From contig JAWKVX010000002.1 of NCBI GenBank assembly GCA_041397825.1, positions 682,001 through 746,000 on the forward strand: a DNA stretch of 64,000 nucleotides, read 5' to 3'. Source of the stretch: JANNSX01 sp041397825 (GTDB lineage Bacteria > Pseudomonadota > Alphaproteobacteria > Rhizobiales > Hyphomicrobiaceae). Below the pieces are notes generated by a model. It searched no databases. It was given only the letters and a program-made list of their open reading frames with translations, and was not told where the DNA came from. Shown here piece by piece: positions 46,787 through 54,813 of this stretch. The translations under genes were made by a program, and so were the position numbers. The first letter of the stretch is position 1. Each line of letters opens with the position of its first letter.

Positions 46787-47519
46787 CGAGCGCGGCGAAG
46801 TTCCGAAGCGCCTGTAGCGCCAACGGTGTCTCCCTCAAGCCGGCCCGCTCGCGGGCGACATCGACACCACGACCCTCGATGTACTCGGGGTAGCCGTCAA
46901 ACAGCACACGCATGATGCCGGCGTCGTACTCGGGGTGGAACTGGACGCCCCAAGAGGTCTTCGACATGCGCGCCGCCTGGACCCCGAAACGGTTTGTCGC
47001 CAGCAGTTTCGCGCCTTTCGGCAACTTCGTCACGGTCTGCGAATGCGCGATCTGCGCCTGAAAGACGTCCGGAATGCCCATGAAGAGCGGGTCGCTCGCC
47101 GCGCCTGGCTCGAGGCGGATGTCGCCCGTACCGTATTCGGACGGCCCCGGCAGCCAAGCGATATCGCCGCCCAGGCCATGGGCGACGATCTGATGCCCGA
47201 AGCAGACGCCGAGGATCGGCAGCTTGCCGTCGTTGTCGGCGATCCATTGCGCCGTTCGCTCGGACCAGGGATGGCGGTCGGTCACCATGGAGGCCGAGCC
47301 CGAGACCACGACACCGGCGATCTCATCGGCATCGGGGTAGCGGCAGTCGTCGTCCTGCACCCGCACCTCTATGACATCCTCGCGGGCAATCTGCATGGTA
47401 TCGGCGAACAGCACATCATTGTCGCCGCCGGCGTAGTCGTAGAAGCCGTCCTTGCTGGCGCGGAACGGGCCGGCGTTGAAGACGGCCATGGGGCGCACGT
47501 CGCGTTTCGCTCTCGTCAT
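46752..47519 (-). CDS. Class I glutamine amidotransferase (GuaA-N-like)
   Basis: 255 residues with a full catalytic triad: Cys106 in LGVCFGHQIVAHG, His195 and Glu197 in WGVQFHPEYD. This is a free-standing amidotransferase domain, not a GMP synthase. ATG 47519 overlaps the stop of the ornithine-cyclodeaminase-like gene as ATGA, so the two are translationally coupled. Relatives hydrolyse gamma-glutamyl compounds or transfer ammonia; the reaction here is unknown. Confidence 0.83.
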   Translation of the reverse strand: MTRAKRDVRPMAVFNAGPFRASKDGFYDYAGGDNDVLFADTMQIAREDVIEVRVQDDDCRYPDADEIAGVVVSGSASMVTDRHPWSERTAQWIADNDGKLPILGVCFGHQIVAHGLGGDIAWLPGPSEYGTGDIRLEPGAASDPLFMGIPDVFQAQIAHSQTVTKLPKGAKLLATNRFGVQAARMSKTSWGVQFHPEYDAGIMRVLFDGYPEYIEGRGVDVARERAGLRETPLALQALRNFAALVKARMKVPADA

Positions 47520-48457
47520 CTGTGGACCGCTCCCTCAGCCTTGACGCCTTCGACGATGGCCAGCGCCGTCATAAGGTCGAGATGGGCACCGCCGCCATTC
47601 TTGTAGACGGTTATCTCGTCGTTTGCACGCCGTCCTGGCGTCCCGCCGACGAGATCGTAAAGATCAGCAAGGATATCCTCCTTGCGGATGATCCCGGCTT
47701 TCAGCGGCGTCTCGATCTCACCGATATGGCCGATGGTGCTGCCGCGGTAGTTCACGAAGATGCGCCCCCGCCGCATCACCTCGTCGTCGGCCTCCCGCAT
47801 ATCGAGCCGGTAGGCGCCGACGAGGTCGACATGGGCACCGGGCTTGAGCCAGCGGCCCTCGAGGACGGGTTTCGCGCACATGACGGCGCAGGTGACAATA
47901 TCGGCTTCGGCAACGGCCCCGGCGAGGTCGCTCGCGACGGCGACCGGTCGCTTCAGATCGGCCAGTCGCCCGGCAACAGCCTCGGCGCGGGCTGCAGTCC
48001 GGTTCCAGATCGCCACGCGCTCGATCCCGGGCCTGACGGCCATATGTGCCCGGATCAGCGGCTCGGACATGGTGCCCGCTCCGATCATCAGAAGCGACCG
48101 GCTATCCTCGCGGGACAAGAGCTTCGAACCGAGCGCCGAATCGCCGGCAGTCTTCCAGCGCGTCTCGGCAGCGGCATTGATCGAGGCGATGATCTGGCCC
48201 TGTTCCCTGTCGAAAAGCAGGACCTCGCCCTGGATGCTCGGCACCGGCGGCGGATTGTCCGGGAAGACCGTCACGGCCTTGACCGCGAAGCCCAGGCCCT
48301 CGATACCGGCGGTGCGGACGAAGATCGCGTTGGTGCCGAGTCGCACCAGAATGTCGCCGGCCTCCGGCTTCTGCAGGCGATGGCCATCGATCATCCGCTG
48401 GACCAGGCGATCCCAGCTCATCACGCGATCGACGGTCGGCTCGTCAATTCTCAGCAT
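47516..48457 (-). CDS. Ornithine cyclodeaminase / mu-crystallin family protein
   Basis: 313 residues with the NAD(P) fold motif MIGAGTMSEPLIRAHM, FAVKAVTVFPDNP and VDLVGAYRLDMREADDE. The family covers ornithine cyclodeaminase, alanine dehydrogenase and ketimine reductases; which one cannot be told. GGATGAG lies before ATG 48457. Coupled to the following amidotransferase. It lies downstream of RTX protein 1, separated by a strong inverted repeat. Confidence 0.83.
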   Translation of the reverse strand: MLRIDEPTVDRVMSWDRLVQRMIDGHRLQKPEAGDILVRLGTNAIFVRTAGIEGLGFAVKAVTVFPDNPPPVPSIQGEVLLFDREQGQIIASINAAAETRWKTAGDSALGSKLLSREDSRSLLMIGAGTMSEPLIRAHMAVRPGIERVAIWNRTAARAEAVAGRLADLKRPVAVASDLAGAVAEADIVTCAVMCAKPVLEGRWLKPGAHVDLVGAYRLDMREADDEVMRRGRIFVNYRGSTIGHIGEIETPLKAGIIRKEDILADLYDLVGGTPGRRANDEITVYKNGGGAHLDLMTALAIVEGVKAEGAVHR

Positions 48458-48510
48458 GTCTCATCCGGCAAGTCGCTTCGACGCGGCGGTACCAGGCCGG
48501 GCCAAGACAT

Positions 48511-48559
48511 GCCATCGCCGGACCGACCCGTCAAATCTGGCGGATCGTCCGGCGATGGC
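48511..48559. terminator. Long perfect inverted repeat downstream of RTX protein 1
   Basis: GCCATCGCCGGAC (48511-48523) pairs perfectly with 48547-48559 around a 23-base loop. It lies between the RTX 1 region and the ornithine-cyclodeaminase-like gene, so it could end RTX 1 transcription. No U tract follows on the minus strand. Confidence 0.5.
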
Positions 48560-48628
48560 AGCGGCAGGAGGGCCAGGACGACTAGAAGATGAAGTCCGAG
48601 GCGGTCAGGTCGTTGATATGCACTCCCA

Positions 48629-49882
48629 TCAGCTCGATCGAGTTGCCGCCACCGGTGTCGATGATCGTGGCGCCGTTGATCTCGTGGGCCCAAGCGAGCT
48701 CTGCAACGTGGTGAAATTGAAGACCGTGCCGGAGATGTCGAGACGGTCGATGCCGTGCTCGAAGTCGACGACCGTGTCGTCGCCGTCGTTGCCGAAGACG
48801 AAGATGTCGTTGCCGGCCTCGCCGTACAGCGTGTCATTGCCGAGGCTGCCGGTCAGGCGGTCGTTGCCCGAGCCGCCGTGCAGAACGTCGTTGCCCCAGA
48901 AGCCCATGATGGTGTCGTTGCCGCTGCCGCCGTCGATGTACTCCCCGGCCACGAACAAGGCCGTATTGCCGACGATCAAGGCGCCGCCGCCACCTGCGGT
49001 TATGGTGTCGTTGCCGGCGCCTCCGTAGATGTGGTCGGCACCTTCCCCGCCGTCGATCGTGTCGTTGCCGGCGTCGCCGAAAATCTGGTCGTCACCTTCG
49101 TCGCCGAAAAGGGAATCATCGCCGTCTCCACCCCAGATGTAGTCGTTGCCGGTGCCGCCATAGATGTGATCGACGTCCAGTCCGCCGCCCAGATGGTCGT
49201 TGCCGTCGCGGCCGAGCAGCGTGTCTCTGCCGGCGTCACCGTTCAAGGTGTCATTGCCGTTGCCGCCGTTGAGGGTGTCGTCTCCATCGTCGCCGTGAAT
49301 GTCGTCGGCACCATCGTCACCATTCATGATGTCGTTGCCGAGACCGCCGTGCATGTGGTCATCGCCAGAACCACCCGTCACGGTGTCGTTGCCGTCGCCG
49401 CCATCCAAGATGTCGGCCCCGCTTTCACCGGCAAGGTAGTCGGCGCCGGCCGAGCCATAGATCGTGTCGTTGTCGTTGCCGCCGTAAATCTGATCGTTGC
49501 CGGCGTTGCCCTCGAGCCTGTCGGCGCCATTGCCGCCGTAGAGCTTGTCGTCTCCCGTGTCGCCCTTGAGGATGTCGGCGTCGTTGCCGCCTTCCAGCCG
49601 GTCGTTGCCCGAGCCGCCGCGCAGATAGTCATTGCCGTTGCCGCCGATCAGCCGGTCCGCGCCACTGTCGCCGTAGAGCCCGTCGTTCTGATCGCCGCCG
49701 ACCAGGAGGTCGGTGCCGTCGCCGCCGTGGAGACTGTCGAGACCCGCGTCGCCGTAGATCCGGTCGTTGCCGCCACCGCCGTAGATGGTGTCGCTTCCCC
49801 ACCAGCCGTAGATGTCCTCGTCGAGGCTGCTGCCGTTGATCGTGTCGTTGCCAATGCCGCCGTCGATGCGCCTACGAGCCAT
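48629..49882 (-). CDS. RTX calcium-binding repeat protein 1, 3' frameshifted
   Basis: 417 residues, almost entirely RTX nonapeptide repeats (GGxGNDxxx) from residue 8 to about 340, as in proteins exported by type I secretion. The start MARRRIDGGIGNDT matches RTX protein 2. After DDTVVDFEHGIDRLDISGT the frame degenerates to GPTRSTAPRSS and stops at 48629. In another frame the DNA still encodes INGATIIDTGGGNSIELMG and ends SDFIF with TAG at 48582-48584, matching the tail of RTX 2. So a frameshift lies near 48688-48696. No secretion ABC transporter is nearby. Confidence 0.82.
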   Translation of the reverse strand: MARRRIDGGIGNDTINGSSLDEDIYGWWGSDTIYGGGGNDRIYGDAGLDSLHGGDGTDLLVGGDQNDGLYGDSGADRLIGGNGNDYLRGGSGNDRLEGGNDADILKGDTGDDKLYGGNGADRLEGNAGNDQIYGGNDNDTIYGSAGADYLAGESGADILDGGDGNDTVTGGSGDDHMHGGLGNDIMNGDDGADDIHGDDGDDTLNGGNGNDTLNGDAGRDTLLGRDGNDHLGGGLDVDHIYGGTGNDYIWGGDGDDSLFGDEGDDQIFGDAGNDTIDGGEGADHIYGGAGNDTITAGGGGALIVGNTALFVAGEYIDGGSGNDTIMGFWGNDVLHGGSGNDRLTGSLGNDTLYGEAGNDIFVFGNDGDDTVVDFEHGIDRLDISGTVFNFTTLQSSLGPTRSTAPRSSTPVAATRSS

Positions 49883-49932
49883 AGTGACCTCCCTCGGATT
49901 TCCGTGCTCCGTGATCAGAAGGTGCGCTCTGT

Positions 49933-49963
49933 GAACGCTTGTTCATGTTCCGGAGGGAACAGG
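49933..49963 (-). promoter_or_regulatory. Operator-like element upstream of RTX 1 (copy 1)
   Basis: On the + strand the pattern is GAAC-N3-TGTTCATGTTCC-N4-GGAACAGG, containing the inverted repeat TGTTCC-N4-GGAACA. It begins 51 bases upstream of the RTX 1 start. The identical framework recurs upstream of RTX 2 while flanking DNA differs, so it looks selected. Confidence 0.55.
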
Positions 49964-49971
49964 AGAAGGCG

Positions 49972-50009
49972 AAAAAAGGCCGCCCCGGCCGGGAGCAGCA
50001 GCGGGGCGG
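49972..50009 (-). terminator. Intrinsic terminator of RTX 2
   Basis: Reading leftward: stem CCGCCCCG (50009-50002), 14-base loop, CGGGGCGG (49987-49980), CC, then TTTTTT (49977-49972). A classic rho-independent terminator 33 bases after the RTX 2 stop. Confidence 0.8.
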
Positions 50010-50041
50010 ACCCAAAAAGCTTGCGACGTGGGGGTGAACGC

Positions 50042-51187
50042 CTAGAAAAAGAAGTCGGCGGCGCTGATCTCGTTGATGCCGACGCCCGTCAGAGTGATGG
50101 TGTTGCCGCCACCGGTCTCGATGATCAGCTTGCCGTTGATGTCGGTGGCGTGCTGGAGGATGCTCTGGAACGACGTGAAGTCGAAGTCGGTGTTCGACAA
50201 GTTGATTTGGTCGATGCCGGGTGTGAAATCGGCGACGGTGTCGTGGCCATGGTTGGCACCGAACCAGAATATGTCCCTGGTGGTGTCGTTTATGGAGCGG
50301 CCATCGCCGGCCAGGAGGTCGTCGCCTTCGCCTCCGACCAAAAGGTCCAGCCCGCCGTGACCTAAGATCGTGTCGTTGCCCGTTCCGCCATAGAGATTGT
50401 CAACCCCATCGCCGCCGTACAAACGGTCGTTGCCGTCGCCGCCGATGAGCGTGTTCGGGCTGTCGTCGAACACGCCCCAGCTTTCCTTGGCCATTAGAAC
50501 GTCGTCGCCGGCGCCGCCGTCGAGTGTGTCGACGCCTTCGCCTCCATCTATCGTATCATTTCCGTTACCGCCGCGCAGCGTGTCGTTTCCGGTGCCCCCA
50601 ACGAGATAGTCGTCGCCGTCCTCGCCGAATAGAAAGTCGTTGCCGGAATCGCCGTACAGGCTGTCTTTGCCGTAGCCGCCGTGCAGCTCGTCGTTCCCGG
50701 TGTCGCCGTGGACCATGTCATCACCGGCATCGCCGTAGAGAACGTCCGCGCCGTCGCCGCCGGAGATCTTGTCATTGTCATAGCCGCCAAAAATGAGGTC
50801 CCGGCCGGCGTTTCCCTCGAGGTTATCGGCGCCGTTTTCACCATAGAGCCGGTCGTCGCCGGTGCCGCCTCTCATCGTATCGGCATCGTTGCCGCCGTAG
50901 AGACGGTCGTTGCCTGATCCGCCACCTATCAGATCCGAGCCGTTGCGGCCGTACAAGAGGTCAACTCCACTGCCGCCGGCCAGGTTGTCGTTGCCGTCGC
51001 CGCCGTCGAGAAGGTCGCCTTCGGTGCCGCCTTCCAGACGGTCGTTGCCGAGGTCGCCGTAGAGCCGGTCCACCCCGCCGCCGCCGCGCAACGTGTCGTT
51101 GCCCCAGCCCCCGTAGATGTCCTCGCCATCCGCGCCGCCGGTGATGACGTCGTTGCCGAATGTGCCGTCGATGCGCCTGCGGACCAT
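50042..51187 (-). CDS. RTX calcium-binding repeat protein 2
   Basis: 381 residues of RTX nonapeptide repeats (GGxGNDxLxG) preceded by MVRRRIDGTFGNDVITG and followed by a repeat-free tail, HDTVADFTPGIDQINLS ... LTGVGINEISAADFFF. That hydrophobic, acidic C-terminus suits a type I secretion signal. It is a tandem paralog of RTX 1. Both genes have CCGAGGGAGG before the ATG and the same operator-like element. It has its own terminator, so the two are separate transcripts. Secreted location and function are inference. Confidence 0.87.
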   Translation of the reverse strand: MVRRRIDGTFGNDVITGGADGEDIYGGWGNDTLRGGGGVDRLYGDLGNDRLEGGTEGDLLDGGDGNDNLAGGSGVDLLYGRNGSDLIGGGSGNDRLYGGNDADTMRGGTGDDRLYGENGADNLEGNAGRDLIFGGYDNDKISGGDGADVLYGDAGDDMVHGDTGNDELHGGYGKDSLYGDSGNDFLFGEDGDDYLVGGTGNDTLRGGNGNDTIDGGEGVDTLDGGAGDDVLMAKESWGVFDDSPNTLIGGDGNDRLYGGDGVDNLYGGTGNDTILGHGGLDLLVGGEGDDLLAGDGRSINDTTRDIFWFGANHGHDTVADFTPGIDQINLSNTDFDFTSFQSILQHATDINGKLIIETGGGNTITLTGVGINEISAADFFF

Positions 51188-51232
51188 GAGAGCCTCCCTC
51201 GGTTATCTGTCAAACCGATAGGTAGGCGTTCT

Positions 51233-51263
51233 GAACAGCTGTTCATGTTCCCTGGGGAACAGG
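51233..51263 (-). promoter_or_regulatory. Operator-like element upstream of RTX 2 (copy 2)
   Basis: Same framework as at 49933-49963: GAAC-N3-TGTTCATGTTCC-N4-GGAACAGG. Here the first part is itself the perfect palindrome GAACAGCTGTTC. It starts 46 bases upstream of the RTX 2 ATG. Confidence 0.55.
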
Positions 51264-51292
51264 TGAGTGGCAGATATTCAGCAGCGATCCGA

Positions 51293-52477
51293 TCAAGTCT
51301 GAAGAACGGGCATCTCGCGTGGCGCCCGGCGGGTCAGCAACTCGTTACCAGCCACGCCGATGGCGATGTTCTCCTCGTGCACCAGCATCTTGCCGGGCGC
51401 ATATTCCATGCCGGGCTCGATGGTCAGCACCATGCCCGGCTGGATGACGGTCAAATCGCCCGGCATGAAGGAGGGCGGCTCGGTCAGATGAAGCCCAAGT
51501 CCATGGCCGATCCGTCCGACATTGTTGCCGATCGAGCCCGCATCCTCGAGGAACTTCGCCATGACGTGGAAGACGTCTTGCATCGTCTTGCCGGGACGGG
51601 CCGCCTTCATGCCGGCCTCGGTTGCCTGCCACAGCACCTCGTGAATGCGCTGGGTGGCATCCGCGATTTTGCCGACCGCGAAGTTGCGATCGAAGTCGCA
51701 GAAGTAGCCATCGTAGGTGCAGCCGACATCGTGGAACAGCACATCGCCTTTCCTGAGCTTTTGCTCGCCTGGCCCGGCGATGATCTGCCCGTAGCCGCCC
51801 TGGCCGGCCGCGGTGGCGATGAAGGGCACGTGGTCGGCGCCCTTCTCCATCAGCATGCGGCGCAGACGCAACTCGGCCTGCCGCGTCGTGTCGCCGGCCG
51901 ATGTCATCCTCGGCACCTCGTCATAGGCGTCGCTGGCGATCCGGCAGGCGACCCGGATGCGATCGATCTCGGCCGGGCTCTTGATGTGCCTGAGACCCCA
52001 GATGATCGGCGCGCCATCGGCGAACTGTACGCCCCGCGCCTTCTTGGCCATCCGGTCGACGTCGATGCGCGGCGCCCTGACCAGCATCTCGCGGCCGAAC
52101 TCCCAGCCGACGGCGCCATGCTTGCGGGGCAGGTCGAGCAGGGTCCTCGCCATCAGCGAGACGCCGTCGTCCTCGAGATTCGGCGCCGACCAGGTCCGGA
52201 TGTCGCGCACGGCCGTTGTCGCCAGAATCGCCGGCTCGCCGATCGAGGGAAACACGGCGATGATCTCGCCCTTGCGCGGGACGATGAGGTACCAGGGACG
52301 CGTCGGGCTTTCCCAGAACTGGGTCTCGAACCCGGTGAAGTAGCGGATGTTGGCCGGCGTCGTGACGACGAGCGCATCCAGACCGCCGGCGTCCATGGCT
52401 TTTCGGGCCCGGCTGTGACGGTCCTCGAATTCGCTCGCCGGAAAGCCGTGCTTCGGGGTCTTCGGTCTGCTGGCCAT
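51293..52477 (-). CDS. M24-family (Xaa-Pro type) metallopeptidase
   Basis: 394 residues. A creatinase-like N-terminal domain (about 1-165) precedes a pita-bread catalytic domain with all metal ligands: Asp in FHDVG, Asp in FCDFDRN, His in GHGLGLHLTEPP, Glu in LTIEPGMEY, Glu in LVHEENIAI. It would cleave X-Pro peptides or related N-substituted substrates. Twelve bases after the DUF3726-like gene, with GAGGGGA before ATG 52477. Last gene of the five-gene operon. Confidence 0.88.
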   Translation of the reverse strand: MASRPKTPKHGFPASEFEDRHSRARKAMDAGGLDALVVTTPANIRYFTGFETQFWESPTRPWYLIVPRKGEIIAVFPSIGEPAILATTAVRDIRTWSAPNLEDDGVSLMARTLLDLPRKHGAVGWEFGREMLVRAPRIDVDRMAKKARGVQFADGAPIIWGLRHIKSPAEIDRIRVACRIASDAYDEVPRMTSAGDTTRQAELRLRRMLMEKGADHVPFIATAAGQGGYGQIIAGPGEQKLRKGDVLFHDVGCTYDGYFCDFDRNFAVGKIADATQRIHEVLWQATEAGMKAARPGKTMQDVFHVMAKFLEDAGSIGNNVGRIGHGLGLHLTEPPSFMPGDLTVIQPGMVLTIEPGMEYAPGKMLVHEENIAIGVAGNELLTRRAPREMPVLQT

Positions 52478-52489
52478 CGTCGGGTCCCC

Positions 52490-54811
52490 TCAATCGTTGT
52501 CGATGGCGCCCGCGCCTGCGCCCTTGGTCCGTGAGCCCTCGCTCTCCGGTACATAGGTTTTCACGGCAAACCGATTGAGGCCAGTCCAGATTTCGGCGGC
52601 GACGGTGATACCTGCGATGCGTTCCGCAAGGGGCGAGCCATCGAGGGCGCCGCTCGCCGGGCCGAGCGTGAGGTCCACCGGGCCCGGAGCGGAGGCCCTC
52701 TCCTGTCCGTCGATCGTGGCGGCCCCGCCGATGCCCCGGAAACGGACGCCGGGCCATGACAGATCGACCGACCGCTCGGCCAGCTTGGCGGCCATTGCGG
52801 CGAAGGGGAGCATGAGAAGCGGCTCGGAGACGGACTTGGCGCCGAGGCTCGTGCCAGCCGCCAGCTCGTGTGCCCGATCAGCCAACCCCGGACCTGCGAT
52901 GATCGGGGATCCGGCACGGGTCCCGCTCTCGAAATGGCGGAGCATGGCCTCGAGACCTGGCAGGCCCCGGCTCTCGAGCCATCGGACGGCTTTGCCCGCT
53001 TCCTCGGCCAAGCCCCAGGCATAGCCGGCGCCGCGGGCGGCCCGCTTGACCATGACCTCGATCTCATTGAGCGAGACATCGAGCGTGGGTGCCGGGTCCC
53101 GGGGCAGCGGCGGGAGGGTCCAGTCGTCGGCATTCGAAGCATCGATCTCGTCCGGGAACGGGGCATTGGGAAAGAGCGAGATCCGGAGCCAGCGATCTGA
53201 TTTCGGGTCGAAGCGCTGCGCGCCGAAGAAGGCGAGCTTGCAGCGCAGAATGTCGATCGGCTGCATCCTTGCGTCGATCAGATTGTCCCGGATCTCCTGA
53301 TAGGGATGATGGATGGAAGATTGGATGCGTCGGATCACGTGGCGATGCTCGGGATGGTGCGCCAGGAACTCGGCAACGGGCCGCGCTTTGTCGACGGCGG
53401 CCAAGTCCCCGTAGAGTCTCTGGACGTCGCGGCCGATGGCCAGCGGCTGCTCCAGCTCGCCGCCCGGCTCCTCGAAGCGCTCGCCGAGCCGGGGCTCGAG
53501 CTTCTCGACCGAGGTGTACCAGAACCGCGCCTGCCGCTCCGGGGCCTCATAGCTTTCGGCGATGGCCCAGTGGTAGCTCGCCTCGACGAGCCTGGCGAGA
53601 GCTTCGATGGTCATGCCGCCATCGATCGCGAAGTACCGGCTTTCCTCGCTGGCCATCGCCTCTGCGAGATCATCGATGAGCGGGCCTTGCGGCTCGAGCA
53701 GCAGGGTTACCAGCAGCTCCTGAGCCTCGAGCCCGAGTTCGGCCGCGGCGCGGCGGTAAAGCGCATCCCAGGGCCTCGGCACATCGAGCTTGCCCCCGGC
53801 AACCATGGTCTCGATGGCCGCGAGGTCGCGTTCGAGGCCGCCGATCCGTTTCGTGTACCCCGCGTCGTCGACGCGCCAGCTCGCTGCATAGGCGCGGGCC
53901 CGCTCGAGCAGGGCCAGGAAGCGTGCCTTGACCGCAGGCGATGCCACCGGCTCGCTTCTCACGCGGGCGAGCGCCGTCTCGCGGGCCTCGATCCAGCGGC
54001 CGAGCAAGGTCGGATGATTGACGACGAAGGGCGCGAGGCCGAGGCCGGTCGAGTTGCCGACGCCCAGACGGCGGCGGAGGTCGCGGTCGAAGGCGACGGC
54101 GGTCGTGGGGCTGCGCATGCGCGCCAGATGCTCGGCGAGGTCGGTCGTGAAGGCGCGAGCCAGCCAGACGGCGAGCATTTCGGCCCGGAACGGTCCGGCG
54201 AGTTCGGGCCGGTCCGCCACGCGCTCGCGGTCGGAGAGGCCGAACTTGCCGCTGCCGTAGACGGCGGTCGTCCGCATCAGATAGCCCACCCGGTCCAGCT
54301 CGACCGCATCGGGCTGACGGCCGGCAGCCAAATCCTGGACGACGGTATCGAACAGGCGGACGCTTCTGTTGGCGCGCAGCAGCGATAGCTCTTTGTCACT
54401 GACGCGACCGGCCTCCTGCTTGGGCACGTTTGCGGCGAGGCGCGACAGGTCGGCTTCCGTCGGCCGGCCGTCGAAGAGGGCGAAAGTCGCATCCCATTGC
54501 TCGGCAATCACGCGGTCGGTGCGCTTCTCGGGCGGCAGATCGTGGCCGAAGGCGACGAGCGAGTAGACGTGGCGAGGTCCCGCCGCCTCGTAGACGGCGA
54601 CGCCGACGCCTCTCGCATCAAATCGCCAGACCGGCCGCGAGCAGCGCCAGCCTTCGTCGGCGACGCGCCGGAGCATGGCGGACATGAAGGAGAGCCGCGT
54701 CGCATGCATGGCGCCGAGCCGGTCGAGGCGCATCACGAGATCGGGAGAGCGCATAGATACCGCAAGCGATCCGGGGCGTATATCGCCTTGCCGATCTCCC
54801 TCTCGAGGCAT
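52490..54811 (-). CDS. Large protein with DUF3726-like C-terminus, function unknown
   Basis: 773 residues. No catalytic motif is recognised in the N-terminal ~540 residues, which are helical and charged, with no signal peptide or membrane segment. The C-terminal ~210 residues begin SLNEIEVMVKRAARGAGYAW and WGLAEEAGKAVRWL, which I recall as the DUF3726 family pattern. The two parts may be a fusion. ATG 54811 is taken: AAGGAG lies upstream and it starts three bases from the dipeptidase stop. A longer frame to 55036 runs antisense-like through the dipeptidase end and is rejected. Operon position links it to peptide metabolism. Confidence 0.7.
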   Translation of the reverse strand: MPREGDRQGDIRPGSLAVSMRSPDLVMRLDRLGAMHATRLSFMSAMLRRVADEGWRCSRPVWRFDARGVGVAVYEAAGPRHVYSLVAFGHDLPPEKRTDRVIAEQWDATFALFDGRPTEADLSRLAANVPKQEAGRVSDKELSLLRANRSVRLFDTVVQDLAAGRQPDAVELDRVGYLMRTTAVYGSGKFGLSDRERVADRPELAGPFRAEMLAVWLARAFTTDLAEHLARMRSPTTAVAFDRDLRRRLGVGNSTGLGLAPFVVNHPTLLGRWIEARETALARVRSEPVASPAVKARFLALLERARAYAASWRVDDAGYTKRIGGLERDLAAIETMVAGGKLDVPRPWDALYRRAAAELGLEAQELLVTLLLEPQGPLIDDLAEAMASEESRYFAIDGGMTIEALARLVEASYHWAIAESYEAPERQARFWYTSVEKLEPRLGERFEEPGGELEQPLAIGRDVQRLYGDLAAVDKARPVAEFLAHHPEHRHVIRRIQSSIHHPYQEIRDNLIDARMQPIDILRCKLAFFGAQRFDPKSDRWLRISLFPNAPFPDEIDASNADDWTLPPLPRDPAPTLDVSLNEIEVMVKRAARGAGYAWGLAEEAGKAVRWLESRGLPGLEAMLRHFESGTRAGSPIIAGPGLADRAHELAAGTSLGAKSVSEPLLMLPFAAMAAKLAERSVDLSWPGVRFRGIGGAATIDGQERASAPGPVDLTLGPASGALDGSPLAERIAGITVAAEIWTGLNRFAVKTYVPESEGSRTKGAGAGAIDND

Positions 54812-54813
54812 GC

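Noticed and set aside
48900..51180. Regular short DNA repeats that look like a repeat array
   Set aside because: The periodicity is that of codons for glycine/aspartate RTX nonapeptides; there are no uniform spacers, so this is not CRISPR or a minisatellite.
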